From Azolla caroliniana (taxonomy: Eukaryota; Polypodiophyta): 64,000 nucleotides of DNA. The stretch lies in assembly GCA_043228905.1 (NCBI GenBank), contig JBHGNT010000003.1, forward strand, positions 22,382,001-22,446,000. Reading direction: 5' to 3'. The position numbers and the translations under genes were made by a program. This document shows, piece by piece, positions 56,323-64,000 of this stretch. Position 1 is the first letter of the stretch. Every line of letters begins with the position of its first letter. Under the pieces are notes generated by a model, which saw only the letters and a program-made list of their open reading frames with translations, had not been told where the DNA came from and searched no databases.

Positions 56323-57213
56323 ACGGGCTTCATAGAAGCCGCCTGCCGGAACTACGAGGCTCTGGTAGAAGACAAACGAGTGGGGAAAGTCGGAGCGGCC
56401 GGGCCCTCACAACGGTACGAGACCCGATTCGGGCAACGACGGAACGATGCCGGCGGGTCCAGCTCACAAGATAACCCCAGGAAGGGCGGATACCGACTGG
56501 GGACGGAGATAGAAAGGACTACGGACCTACGAAAGGTCCTAGAAGAACGGATCCTCGACAGCAAAGTGGAGTTGTCATTGCGAGAGGTGTTAGGGATCGC
56601 CAAGAAGGAGTTCCACGACTCCATTGTAGACCTGGTGAAACGGAAGAGGCTGTCGATGGAGACGGAACCGGAAAGACCGGTGGAGGTGCGGACGACGCAC
56701 ATCGACGACATGGCGCTGGAAGATGAGTGGGCGGAGAGCCACTATTCAAGGCCGCACTGGGCCCGAGCAACCACGGAGACCCCGGTGAAGATCGGAGATG
56801 TTCAAGAGCCAGTGGTGGCATTGGTGGACCACGGTTCGGAAATAAACCTGATGTCAATGGACTTCTATAAGAAGGGAAAGTGGCCGATCAACACCAAGCA
56901 CGGGTGGAAGATATGGGCGGCGACGCGCGCCACCGAGGAACTGCACGGGGCCTACCCAAACGTGTGAGTCAAGATCGGCGACGTCGAGATTGACCAGCAC
57001 TTCTTCGTACAGGAGACGTCCTCGCACCCGGTCATATTAGGGGAACCATACATCACGGCGGCGCGAATGGAGACCAAGGTGTTGGACAACGGTTCGGCCT
57101 ACGCGAGGGTCAAAAGCCAGGACGGGCGCCATTCGGTTCAATTTCTGACGGTGCGGCCGAACCACGAGAGAAACCGCGAATCCCTCGGTGGCGAGAACCG
57201 GGAGGATTTTTAG
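56323..57213 (+). pseudogene. D gag-protease, 3' part
   Basis: Resumes after C with GFIEAACRNYEALVEDK. Carries ALVDHGSEINLM (Asp at 56827) and the protease flap region. A TGA lies at 56965-56967 after AYPNV. The frame then stays open to REDF and the TAG at 57211-57213. Confidence 0.85.
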
Positions 57214-57269
57214 AGAGGGTTGCCAAGGCGTGGGGCCGAGACAGCCCGGACACTCGGGAAAGACCCCAC
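57205..57269 (+). promoter_or_regulatory. D candidate -1 frameshift signal with pseudoknot
   Basis: GATTTTTAG, then stem 1 GGGTTG/CAGCCC, and stem 2 GTGGGG/CCCCAC. All spacings equal those in C. Relative to C, stem 1 has an A-T to G-C double change and a C-G to T-G wobble, so pairing is kept while sequence differs. Confidence 0.72.
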
Positions 57270-57348
57270 GACTGTACGATAGAACCGAAACCGAAGGAAC
57301 CCTATACGATAAGTAGGAAATTCTGCTTCTCCAACAACGGAGGGATGC

Positions 57349-60300
57349 ATGATAGTCGGCATCGTCGGCCGAGAAAAGACAAGGGCGGAAGTGCGACTTC
57401 GAGCGTGCGGAGTTCTCGGCCCGGACGAGGAAATCAGCGGAGCCGTGGAGGCGGTCTCCTTCGACGACACCTTGGGAATGCTGGGGAAGGTAGCCGGAGA
57501 AGACCTTAATGAAGACCGGACGATACCGGTATGTTCCGAAGAGATGTACAAAGTCATCGCGAACTTCAGTCGGGGGCTCAGGTCGGATCGGACGGCCCGA
57601 GTTAGCACGAAGTACAAGACTGTGGACCGGAAGGTAAGGCCCGTCGCAGCACCCTTACCGGAGGGCAGCGAGTCCCGAATCAGAGGGGTTGCGTCGGACC
57701 CCAGTTTACGAGATCCGGCCTGCATAGGACACACCTTCACCGACGGGACGCTCCGGGGGCTCAAGATCGGTGGGGGCGGGTTCCTACTGCCTGCGGAGGA
57801 AGACCGGTTTCGGAGAATGCTCGGAAGGCACGGGAAAGCCTTCGTGTTTTCGCCGGAAGAGATCGGGTGCGTAGACCCGACGATTGTGGAGCCGATGGTG
57901 ATATTCACGGTACCACATGTGCCGTGGAATCTCAAGCCGATTCCAGTGCCGAGAGCCCACATCCCGAAGTTGATGGAGCTATTGAGGCAAAAAGTCGATA
58001 TGGGTATTCTCGAACCGTCGAGTGCCCCATACTCGAACCGATGGTTTACCGTACCAAAGAAAAATGGAACATTGCGCTTCATTCAGGACCTGCAGCCGGT
58101 CAACAGAGTGACCATTCGGAACGCAGGAATCAGACCGACCATAGACGAGTTCGCAGAGGCCTTCGCCGGAAGGTCGATTTACTCGGTCGGTGATCTGTAC
58201 TCGGGGTACGACCAGTTCCAGCTAGCCATGGAGAGCAGAGACATTACGACGATGCGAACCCCCCTCGGCCTAGTGCGAATGTGTACCCTGCCACAAGGAG
58301 GGACCAACTCAGTAGCCCACATGGTGAATGCAATGAACAAGGTACTAAGGGATTGCATCCCAGACATCACCATGCCGTTTCTAGACGACATCCCGATCAA
58401 GGGGTGCCCGGTGGAGGAGAAGGACGAGACAGTCGGGCCGGACGGATGCCGGCGATTCGTGGCGACACACATCGACGACTGCGAGAAGGTGCTACAAAGG
58501 CTAGAGGATGCGAGGCTCAGCTTCTCCGGGGAGAAATCGGCCTTCGGGCAATCGGAAATCCTGGTGGTTGGACACCTATGTGGACCTTATGGCCGGAAGC
58601 CGTCTCCGGCAAAGGTAGAAGCCATCTCCGCGATGAAGACCGATTGTAGCTCGGTTACGGAAGTTCGGAGGTTCCTGGGGGCATGCGCGTTCTACCACAT
58701 ATGGATCCCGCATTACGCCCACGTGGCGGAGCCGCTATACGGGTTGCTGAAGAAAGGGCGAAATTTCGAGTGGCGAGACGAGCACACGGAGTCGGTCCGG
58801 AAGCTGAAGGAAGCTCTTGCGGCAGCACCGGCGCTCCGGAAGGCTGTCTACAAGAAGGGTACCTCGGTATACATAACGGTGGATACGAGTCCGGCCGGGA
58901 TCGGATGGGTCGTCAACCAAGAAGACGAGGACAGCATTCGGTTCCCGATCCGATTCGGCGCGAAGGTCCTCAGTGAGCGACAGCGAGGGTACGCCCAGGT
59001 TAAACGCGAACTCTGGGGTATCGTTTCGGCAGTAAAGGCCGACAAAGACTACCTGATCGGGACAGAAGTGATTATCGAGACGGATTGCCTGCCAATTCTC
59101 GGCATGGTTTCCGGATGCGCAACACCGGACCTGGCAATGCTCAAGTGGATAGCGTACATCAAGTCCCTGGACCCGGAAATACGGCACATTTCCGGAAAGG
59201 ACAACGCCATGGCCGACATGCTTTCGAGGGCGAGGTTTGATGACGAGGGCGGCATGGTTTCGGAGGACGAAGAAGTCGGCGTGGACTTCTTCGAGGCAGC
59301 GTACGTGACGACCAAAGGGACAAGCACTCCGGCACTTAACGACTTCGACGAGAGCAAGTACGACGGCGAGTGGCTCCAGATCGGTGGATTTTTGAGGACG
59401 ATGACGCCGGATGCGTCGTGGACGAAGGACGAGGCCAACCGGATCCGGAAGAAAGCTTACCGATTCTTTCTCCGGGACGGATACTTATGGAAGCACCGGA
59501 AGAAGAGGAACGGTGTCCCGCTCCGGGTGGTGGCGATGAAGGAAGAACAGGAGGAGCTGCTGACGGGCTACCACGACAGCCCTTGGGCCGGACACCGTGG
59601 AACGTGGGCCACGTTCGAGAAGATAAAGGGGAAGTACTGGTGGTCGGGACTGTACCGGGATGTGCATCGGTTCGTGACGACTTGCGAGAGCTGTCAGATG
59701 CACTCCGTAGTCCGACATCGGGACGAGCTTCACCCTACGTACCCTCCGACCATCCACTTCAAATGGATGGTAGACCTAGTGACGATGCTGATGGGAGTAG
59801 GACAGATGCGGTATCTGGTCCTGGCTCGGGAAGATCTGACGAACCAGGTGGAAGGCCGAGCCCTTCAGAACAAAACGACCGCGGCCGTATGTCGGTTCCT
59901 GATCGAGGACGTGATATGCCGGTACGGGTGCGTCGGGAAGATCGTGGCTGATCGCGGGGAGTTGGACGCCGAAGAGGCCGAGGAGTTGTTCGACCGGCTA
60001 GGAGTCAAGCTCTCGCTTACCACTGCGTACAATCCGGAGGCGAATGGGAAGGTGGAGCGCGGACACGGACCGATCGTCAAGGCGTTAGTTCGGGCATGCG
60101 GAGGTCAAGTCAGGAACTGGCCGCGGTTGTTGCCTTACGCGTTGTGGGCGGACCGAACTACGCACAGTTCGGTAACCGGATTCATGCCGGCAGAACTCAT
60201 GTTTGGGCAGAAGCCGGTCATGTCGATGGAACGTACGATCTCCTCATGGGCAACCGTGGACTGGAGAGACGAGATGAGCCGGGAGGAACTGTTGGCGGCG

Positions 60301-60708
60301 CGTATACGACAGCTCGAGCGAAGACCGGAGGACGTGGAGCAGGCTACGGAAAGGCTTCGGGAAGCAAGGATGAGGAACAAAGCCCGGTTCGACCGAACGC
60401 ACCGGCTCCGACCGAAGAAGATCGAGGAAGGCGACTGGGTGCTAGTCTACGATAGCAGCCTTGACAACCAGCACCGAGCGACACGGAAGTTCGCAAGAAG
60501 GTGGTTCGGGCCTTACGTGGTACAAAGCGCCAACGACAACGGGACGTACCATCTGGCGGAGCTCGACGGCACGAGAATGGCGATACCGGTAGCTGGGAAG
60601 CGGATCAAAGCGTTCAAGAAGCGTCACGACGACGAGCCGGATCTGGGGCGCCTGGACCGCAACGACGAACGATCCAAAACTGAGGAAGAACCGACGGGCG
60701 GGGAATGA
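57349..60708 (+). CDS. D pol: RT, RNase H, integrase (1119 codons open)
   Basis: An uninterrupted frame. Order is the KYKTVDRKVRPVAAPLP block, RT with DLYSGYDQFQ, LPQGGTNSVAHM and catalytic FLDDI, RNase H with VDTSPAGIGW, KRELWGIVSA, ETDCLPILGM and KDNAMADMLSRA, and an integrase with an H-H-C-C finger (YHDSPWAGHRG...CESCQ), Asp in MVDLVTMLMG, Asp in VADRGELDA and Glu in NPEANGKVERGHG, ending with WFGPYVV. Catalytic residues are present. The -1 frame from the gag-PR stop (57210) is open up to an extra base near 57340, which separates it from this frame, so D pol can no longer be reached by the frameshift. Confidence 0.92.
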   Translation: MIVGIVGREKTRAEVRLRACGVLGPDEEISGAVEAVSFDDTLGMLGKVAGEDLNEDRTIPVCSEEMYKVIANFSRGLRSDRTARVSTKYKTVDRKVRPVAAPLPEGSESRIRGVASDPSLRDPACIGHTFTDGTLRGLKIGGGGFLLPAEEDRFRRMLGRHGKAFVFSPEEIGCVDPTIVEPMVIFTVPHVPWNLKPIPVPRAHIPKLMELLRQKVDMGILEPSSAPYSNRWFTVPKKNGTLRFIQDLQPVNRVTIRNAGIRPTIDEFAEAFAGRSIYSVGDLYSGYDQFQLAMESRDITTMRTPLGLVRMCTLPQGGTNSVAHMVNAMNKVLRDCIPDITMPFLDDIPIKGCPVEEKDETVGPDGCRRFVATHIDDCEKVLQRLEDARLSFSGEKSAFGQSEILVVGHLCGPYGRKPSPAKVEAISAMKTDCSSVTEVRRFLGACAFYHIWIPHYAHVAEPLYGLLKKGRNFEWRDEHTESVRKLKEALAAAPALRKAVYKKGTSVYITVDTSPAGIGWVVNQEDEDSIRFPIRFGAKVLSERQRGYAQVKRELWGIVSAVKADKDYLIGTEVIIETDCLPILGMVSGCATPDLAMLKWIAYIKSLDPEIRHISGKDNAMADMLSRARFDDEGGMVSEDEEVGVDFFEAAYVTTKGTSTPALNDFDESKYDGEWLQIGGFLRTMTPDASWTKDEANRIRKKAYRFFLRDGYLWKHRKKRNGVPLRVVAMKEEQEELLTGYHDSPWAGHRGTWATFEKIKGKYWWSGLYRDVHRFVTTCESCQMHSVVRHRDELHPTYPPTIHFKWMVDLVTMLMGVGQMRYLVLAREDLTNQVEGRALQNKTTAAVCRFLIEDVICRYGCVGKIVADRGELDAEEAEELFDRLGVKLSLTTAYNPEANGKVERGHGPIVKALVRACGGQVRNWPRLLPYALWADRTTHSSVTGFMPAELMFGQKPVMSMERTISSWATVDWRDEMSREELLAARIRQLERRPEDVEQATERLREARMRNKARFDRTHRLRPKKIEEGDWVLVYDSSLDNQHRATRKFARRWFGPYVVQSANDNGTYHLAELDGTRMAIPVAGKRIKAFKKRHDDEPDLGRLDRNDERSKTEEEPTGGE

Positions 60709-60764
60709 AGGCTAGACCGGTTTTCTCCGTCCCGACTCAATTTGGCGCATGCCGGTGGATGCGC

Positions 60765-60781
60765 GGTTAGGTGGGGGCGGA
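60765..60781 (+). other. D polypurine tract
   Basis: GGTTAGGTGGGGGCGGA directly precedes the 3' LTR. Confidence 0.75.
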
Positions 60782-61393
60782 TGTCGTGAAGAAAACCGTC
60801 CACAAGCGGAATCGGTGCACAGGAGCGTAGGAACCGGCTCTTCTCGAATGTTGTCCATAGAAGATCCTAGGCGGGTAGATTTAGTGGGTAGGAAGTAAAG
60901 GGGAAACGGCTCCTTCCTTGCCTATAAAAAGGAGGGAGACGAGAAGGGGGAGGGATCGTGGAGAGTCGAGGACGAAGTGCTGTCGGTTTGCGTGCGAGGG
61001 CTTCTCTCTCTCTCTCTGGTTTGCAAACTCCATAGCTTCCTTCTGTGCAGGTTTCGGGAGGCTCGCGCTGCTCTGAGGAATGCCCGAGTGCTTCCGGCAG
61101 CACCTCCAACCTGCTCCTATCTTTCTGTGCATTTACGAACAGGCATCGGCATCTATTCACCGGCCTGTTCGGTTGTAACCAACTTCGTGTTTTTGTTGCT
61201 GTCTTTGTTAATACATACATACATTCGTGTCTCTCTGTGTCGCTGTCCCACTCGCGTCTTTGTGTCGAAGGGCCGTGTCCCTGTGAATCTACGCTCGCAC
61301 GTAGTGGGTCTCTCGTCCTTTCTCTCTTGCTCTTCGGTACAGGACCCCTGAGGTCCCGCCTCATTCCACGCATCCGCGAGGAAAACCTCGACA
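60782..61393 (+). repeat. D 3' LTR
   Basis: 612 bp from TGTCGTGAAG to CCTCGACA, followed by the ACGT target duplication. Confidence 0.92.
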
Positions 61394-62204
61394 ACGTATG
61401 AGATGAGGTTCAAGATTAGGTTACTATGGTAACACAAAGGTGTTTTAAAAACCATGGGGGTGACAATTTAATGTCTTTCCCTGATCTCTATATCGATTTT
61501 TTCATGGCGGCTCCCCGAGGCTCAACCATTTATGTTCGCGTCATGAATAGTTTATACACGAAAAAAATGTTAACAATAAACTATGTTTCGGTGCCCACAT
61601 ATGTGGTTTCGGCTCTTTAAGTCCTATTACGAGGACCCCGAAGTGCACTTAGACCTTAAGTGTAAACATGTGTTATAGTCATATGTATCAACAATGTTGT
61701 ATGGTCTTGGTCATATTTGAACTCGAGACCTCGAGAACAAATACATTAAACACTTGAGCCAACCAAGTAGATTGCTCTTCTTTGAATATTTAATGTTTCA
61801 TGCGTATAGAGATATGCAAGGCATTTGCCTATATATGTTTTTTTTAAAGAAACATATATGTCAAGGGTCCTTATTTCGCCCTCATTTACTACAACTATGT
61901 TGGTACGTTAGCTAACCTCAAGTCTCGTAATTACGATGGCATACGCCAAAGTACAACCTAATGGTCAAGCCAAATGAGCCCTCTTTTCGTAGTAGGCCCA
62001 CCTAGCCCATCACATGGTCACGTCATTACGAATGCCTCTCGTAAGAATGATCTATGGTGGCATCGTATCCATGTAATGAGGGAGCGATGTTGGATACGTG
62101 TGTCATAGGAGCGACCTCACATGAAGTGGGTCAAGCCCGACGTACTCAACATCATTATGGATATACACGTTTCTTTACGTAACAAAATATCAATGTCACC
62201 AACG

Positions 62205-62230
62205 GGGTTTAGGGTTTAGGGTTTAGGGTT
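62205..62230. repeat. TTTAGGG telomere-type run in the Z leader
   Basis: Three to four perfect TTTAGGG units (plant telomere type), unlike the AACCCT six-base type seen in the host exons. Confidence 0.85.
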
Positions 62231-62469
62231 GAAAAAATTGTTGAAAAAAGGGATGGTGACAACGTCATTCTCACAAAAATGTGAGGACGGCCACCAAGAT
62301 CCTTTCCTCGAAAAGGAAATCATTCGATATAAAGATCACGTAATATCAAATATACATGTATGTTTATTTATCACATATATACGATCAACTACGTATACAT
62401 GTGACCACATATGCCTATATTAAACAAATCGTTATATTTAGTAGCCAAAAATGACGTAATTGAGATACG

Positions 62470-62730
62470 TAATCGAGGCATATACCTCTACGCACACAAG
62501 ACATCCAAAACTAAGGGTTAATCGTAATATGCAATTGAAGTATTGACCTCTTACGCATGCAAGACCAAACGCATATCATTTACAACGAATCGAGGTATTG
62601 ACCTCATACGCAAACGTAACATATGTTTGTGAACATAATACACAATTGAGGTATTAACCTCGTGCGCATTCGACACTCATCACATATGCAATATACGTCA
62701 AATGAGGTATTGACCTCATACACATGTAAA
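62470..62730. repeat. Five-copy 56-bp tandem repeat with palindromic core
   Basis: Cores GAGG(T/C)ATTGACCTC at about 62475, 62537, 62592, 62648 and 62704 are spaced 55-62 bp. Each core is an inverted repeat (GAGGT-ATTG-ACCTC) followed by a (t)acgca word. Confidence 0.8.
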
Positions 62731-62960
62731 CGTTTTATATAACCAATGAATTACCACTACAACATTATTGAATTAATGAAAAAAATCTACATATTAACCA
62801 TACACATGATGAGATAGGAGAAGAAAAAATAGACAAAAAAAACAAGAAAGATTATCGAAGTTCCTTTGTTGATCCTTGTGTGCATGAAGGCCGGCCGCAC
62901 GTAGATCGATCGCCATCAATCAAGAACACAAAAGACAACAAAAGAAACATTAGAAAATGA

Positions 62961-62972
62961 GCTCTGATACCA
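62961..62972 (-). other. Z primer-binding site (tRNA-iMet type)
   Basis: Minus-strand TGGTATCAGAGC next to the 5' LTR. Confidence 0.88.
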
Positions 62973-62974
62973 AC

Positions 62975-63440
62975 TTTTAGAGACATGAACTAATGTAAGC
63001 ATTAGATAAGGATGGAATATAGATGAATAGATAGATCTATATAGAGAGGAGAGAGAGAAAGAAGGGTGTCGATCCACCCAACCACCCCCAAGCGAAGGGA
63101 TCGAGACGGACTCGAGCCTTAATCGGCGTCCCATACCACCGCCTTGGCGTCGAGTCGTACCTGGTGCTAGCACGCTCGCTACAAGCATCGAACCACTCAC
63201 GAACAACGTCTCAACGTAGTCAATAGATGATGAAATGAGGGTAGCTAGGCCTCTTATTTATAGTGATACCCAAGGCCCCCATCCATGTTCACACTTGGCC
63301 TAATGGGTTGTCTCAATCCCGAAGATTAAAAGTAATCCTCCCCTTCTTTACACTCTTGTTTAACCCTCACACTTATCCACGTGTATAGAATACTACGGTA
63401 AATTCTAACCACGGGATATTATATGGTCATGCCCGTAACA
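62975..63440 (-). repeat. Z 5' LTR
   Basis: Pairs with 21472-21938 with about 22 substitutions and one indel, mostly transitions, some at CpG. Confidence 0.85.
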
Positions 63441-63445
63441 GTTTG

Positions 63446-64000
63446 GCTACTCCCAAGCAATTAGGTGGTTTGGCAATAGAGAATTTGGATACACATTTGA
63501 TTGTTCATTCAAAATGCGCAAAGTGGACCAAAGTTTTATTTCTAGAACCAAAATGGTCCAAATTTTAAGGTATTAGGGTTTGCAACATAATTGGAATATG
63601 TGCAATGCTTTCATGTTTGGTAGATCTATATAAAGTTGAAAGGCATACTTATGTGGCAAAGTTGGATATGTGCATGTATGGATTGTTTCATCATGTGGGT
63701 ATTCAACTTTTCCGATGGCACTAGAAAATGTTTATCTGTGTCAAAAACAATGCACACACATATGTGTTCACCCTTCTTGGTGGAGATTTGAGTATGACAC
63801 ATTCTCATGTCGTCTAACATGTTATCATATTTCTCACAGGTTACCTTTTGAGCATGCAATAAGTTAGTGATATTCATCATTCACTAGGTTTTCATTGCAT
63901 ACCTTGCATATCTTCATATTTGCATGACAATGCCATGATGCTACCTCAACACCTAACTTGTGTGAGCAAGTTCAAAGAAGTGTTAAGATTCTCCAACATT
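63446..64000. other. Right flank, no gene recognised
   Basis: AT-rich host DNA outside the nest. Short frames only; I see no domain, RNA or repeat terminus. Confidence 0.5.

Larger units (their letters stand above)
47145..61393 (+). mobile_element. Element D: Ty3/gypsy element of the A/C lineage, inserted in the Z leader
   Basis: Two 612-bp LTRs (47145-47756 and 60782-61393) with about 13 mismatches by eye. The 4-bp duplication ACGT lies at 47141-47144 and 61394-61397. The primer site is at 47760-47777. Gag is split by element C at 49022/56323, and pol is a long open frame. The element is GC-rich, unlike the AT-rich host sequence. Confidence 0.92.
61394..62960 (-). other. Z untranslated leader (between primer site and gag)
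   Basis: With 47013-47144 this makes about 1.7 kb between the Z primer site and the gag start, long for a gypsy leader. It holds no coding region that I recognise. It contains a telomere-like run and a palindromic tandem repeat, listed separately. Confidence 0.6.
21472..63440 (-). mobile_element. Element Z: outer Ty3/gypsy chromovirus, broken by nested insertions
   Basis: The outer shell of the nest. LTRs of about 466 bp lie at 21472-21938 and 62975-63440, flanked by the 5-bp duplication GTTTG at 21467-21471 and 63441-63445. An iMet-type primer site is at 62961-62972. Coding pieces on the minus strand are gag (46044-47012), PR-to-RT linker (41998-42604), RT/RNase H (36768-37976), and integrase with chromodomain (21939-23278). 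Insertions A, X, Y and D separate them. I count about 22 LTR mismatches by eye, so this is the oldest element here. Stops and frameshifts make it inactive. Confidence 0.88.

Noticed and set aside
57214-57300. Stop-codon read-through in the zero frame as the way to pol
   Set aside because: In A and C the zero frame soon meets another stop, while the -1 frame is open into pol.

Overview
This window is nuclear DNA from a land plant. The three host genes have GT-AG introns and AT-rich non-coding sequence, and the mobile DNA is of plant types (Ty1/copia and Ty3/gypsy LTR elements). I cannot fix the species. The host genes are plastid-type protoporphyrinogen oxidase (PPOX, + strand, nine exons, 889-6881), a cation/calcium exchanger of the CCX type (+ strand, two exons, 11077-14253) and a PP2C protein phosphatase (- strand, 16422-19201, possibly with a further 5' exon near 20404-20459). 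All three look complete and functional. PPOX and CCX both carry telomere-like AACCCT runs inside exon 1 that encode Asn-Pro-rich N-terminal segments. Introns and spacers hold many 55-250 bp tandem duplications and microsatellites.

From 21467 to 63445 the window is one 42-kb nest of seven LTR retrotransposons, named Z, A, B, X, Y, D and C here. Z (21472-63440, minus) is an old chromovirus with a 3' chromodomain and is the outer shell. A (gypsy, minus, 23279-36767) sits in Z, and B (copia, minus, 27109-32705) sits in A. X (copia, minus, 37977-41997, lacking RT and RNase H) and Y (copia, plus, 42605-46043, 5'-truncated) sit in Z. D (gypsy, plus, 47145-61393) sits in the Z leader, and C (gypsy, minus, 49023-56322) sits inside the gag of D. 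LTR mismatches counted by eye agree with this order: Z is the most diverged (about 22 in 466), X and D are around 2%, and B and C are almost identical.

A, C and D form one unusual Ty3 lineage. They share a primer-binding site matching tRNA-Trp, 4-bp target duplications beginning ACG, a protease whose active site reads Asp-His-Gly-Ser, an RT block that reminds me of fungal and charophyte Gypsy elements rather than the usual angiosperm lineages, and a two-frame gag-PR / pol layout. At the end of gag-PR all three carry GATTTTTAG, and pol is open in the -1 frame from exactly that point (in D a later 1-base insertion breaks it). Immediately downstream each element can fold an H-type pseudoknot. 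Stem 1 is kept by compensating changes and stem 2 is a GGGG/CCCC pairing. This looks like a -1 ribosomal frameshift signal with a UAG codon in the A site, and it is the main novel candidate in the window.

C and D lie in opposite orientation, so their pol regions form inverted arms of about 3.5 kb. X still has gag, protease and integrase, near-identical LTRs and a target duplication, yet has lost the whole RT/RNase H region, so it was probably moved in trans.
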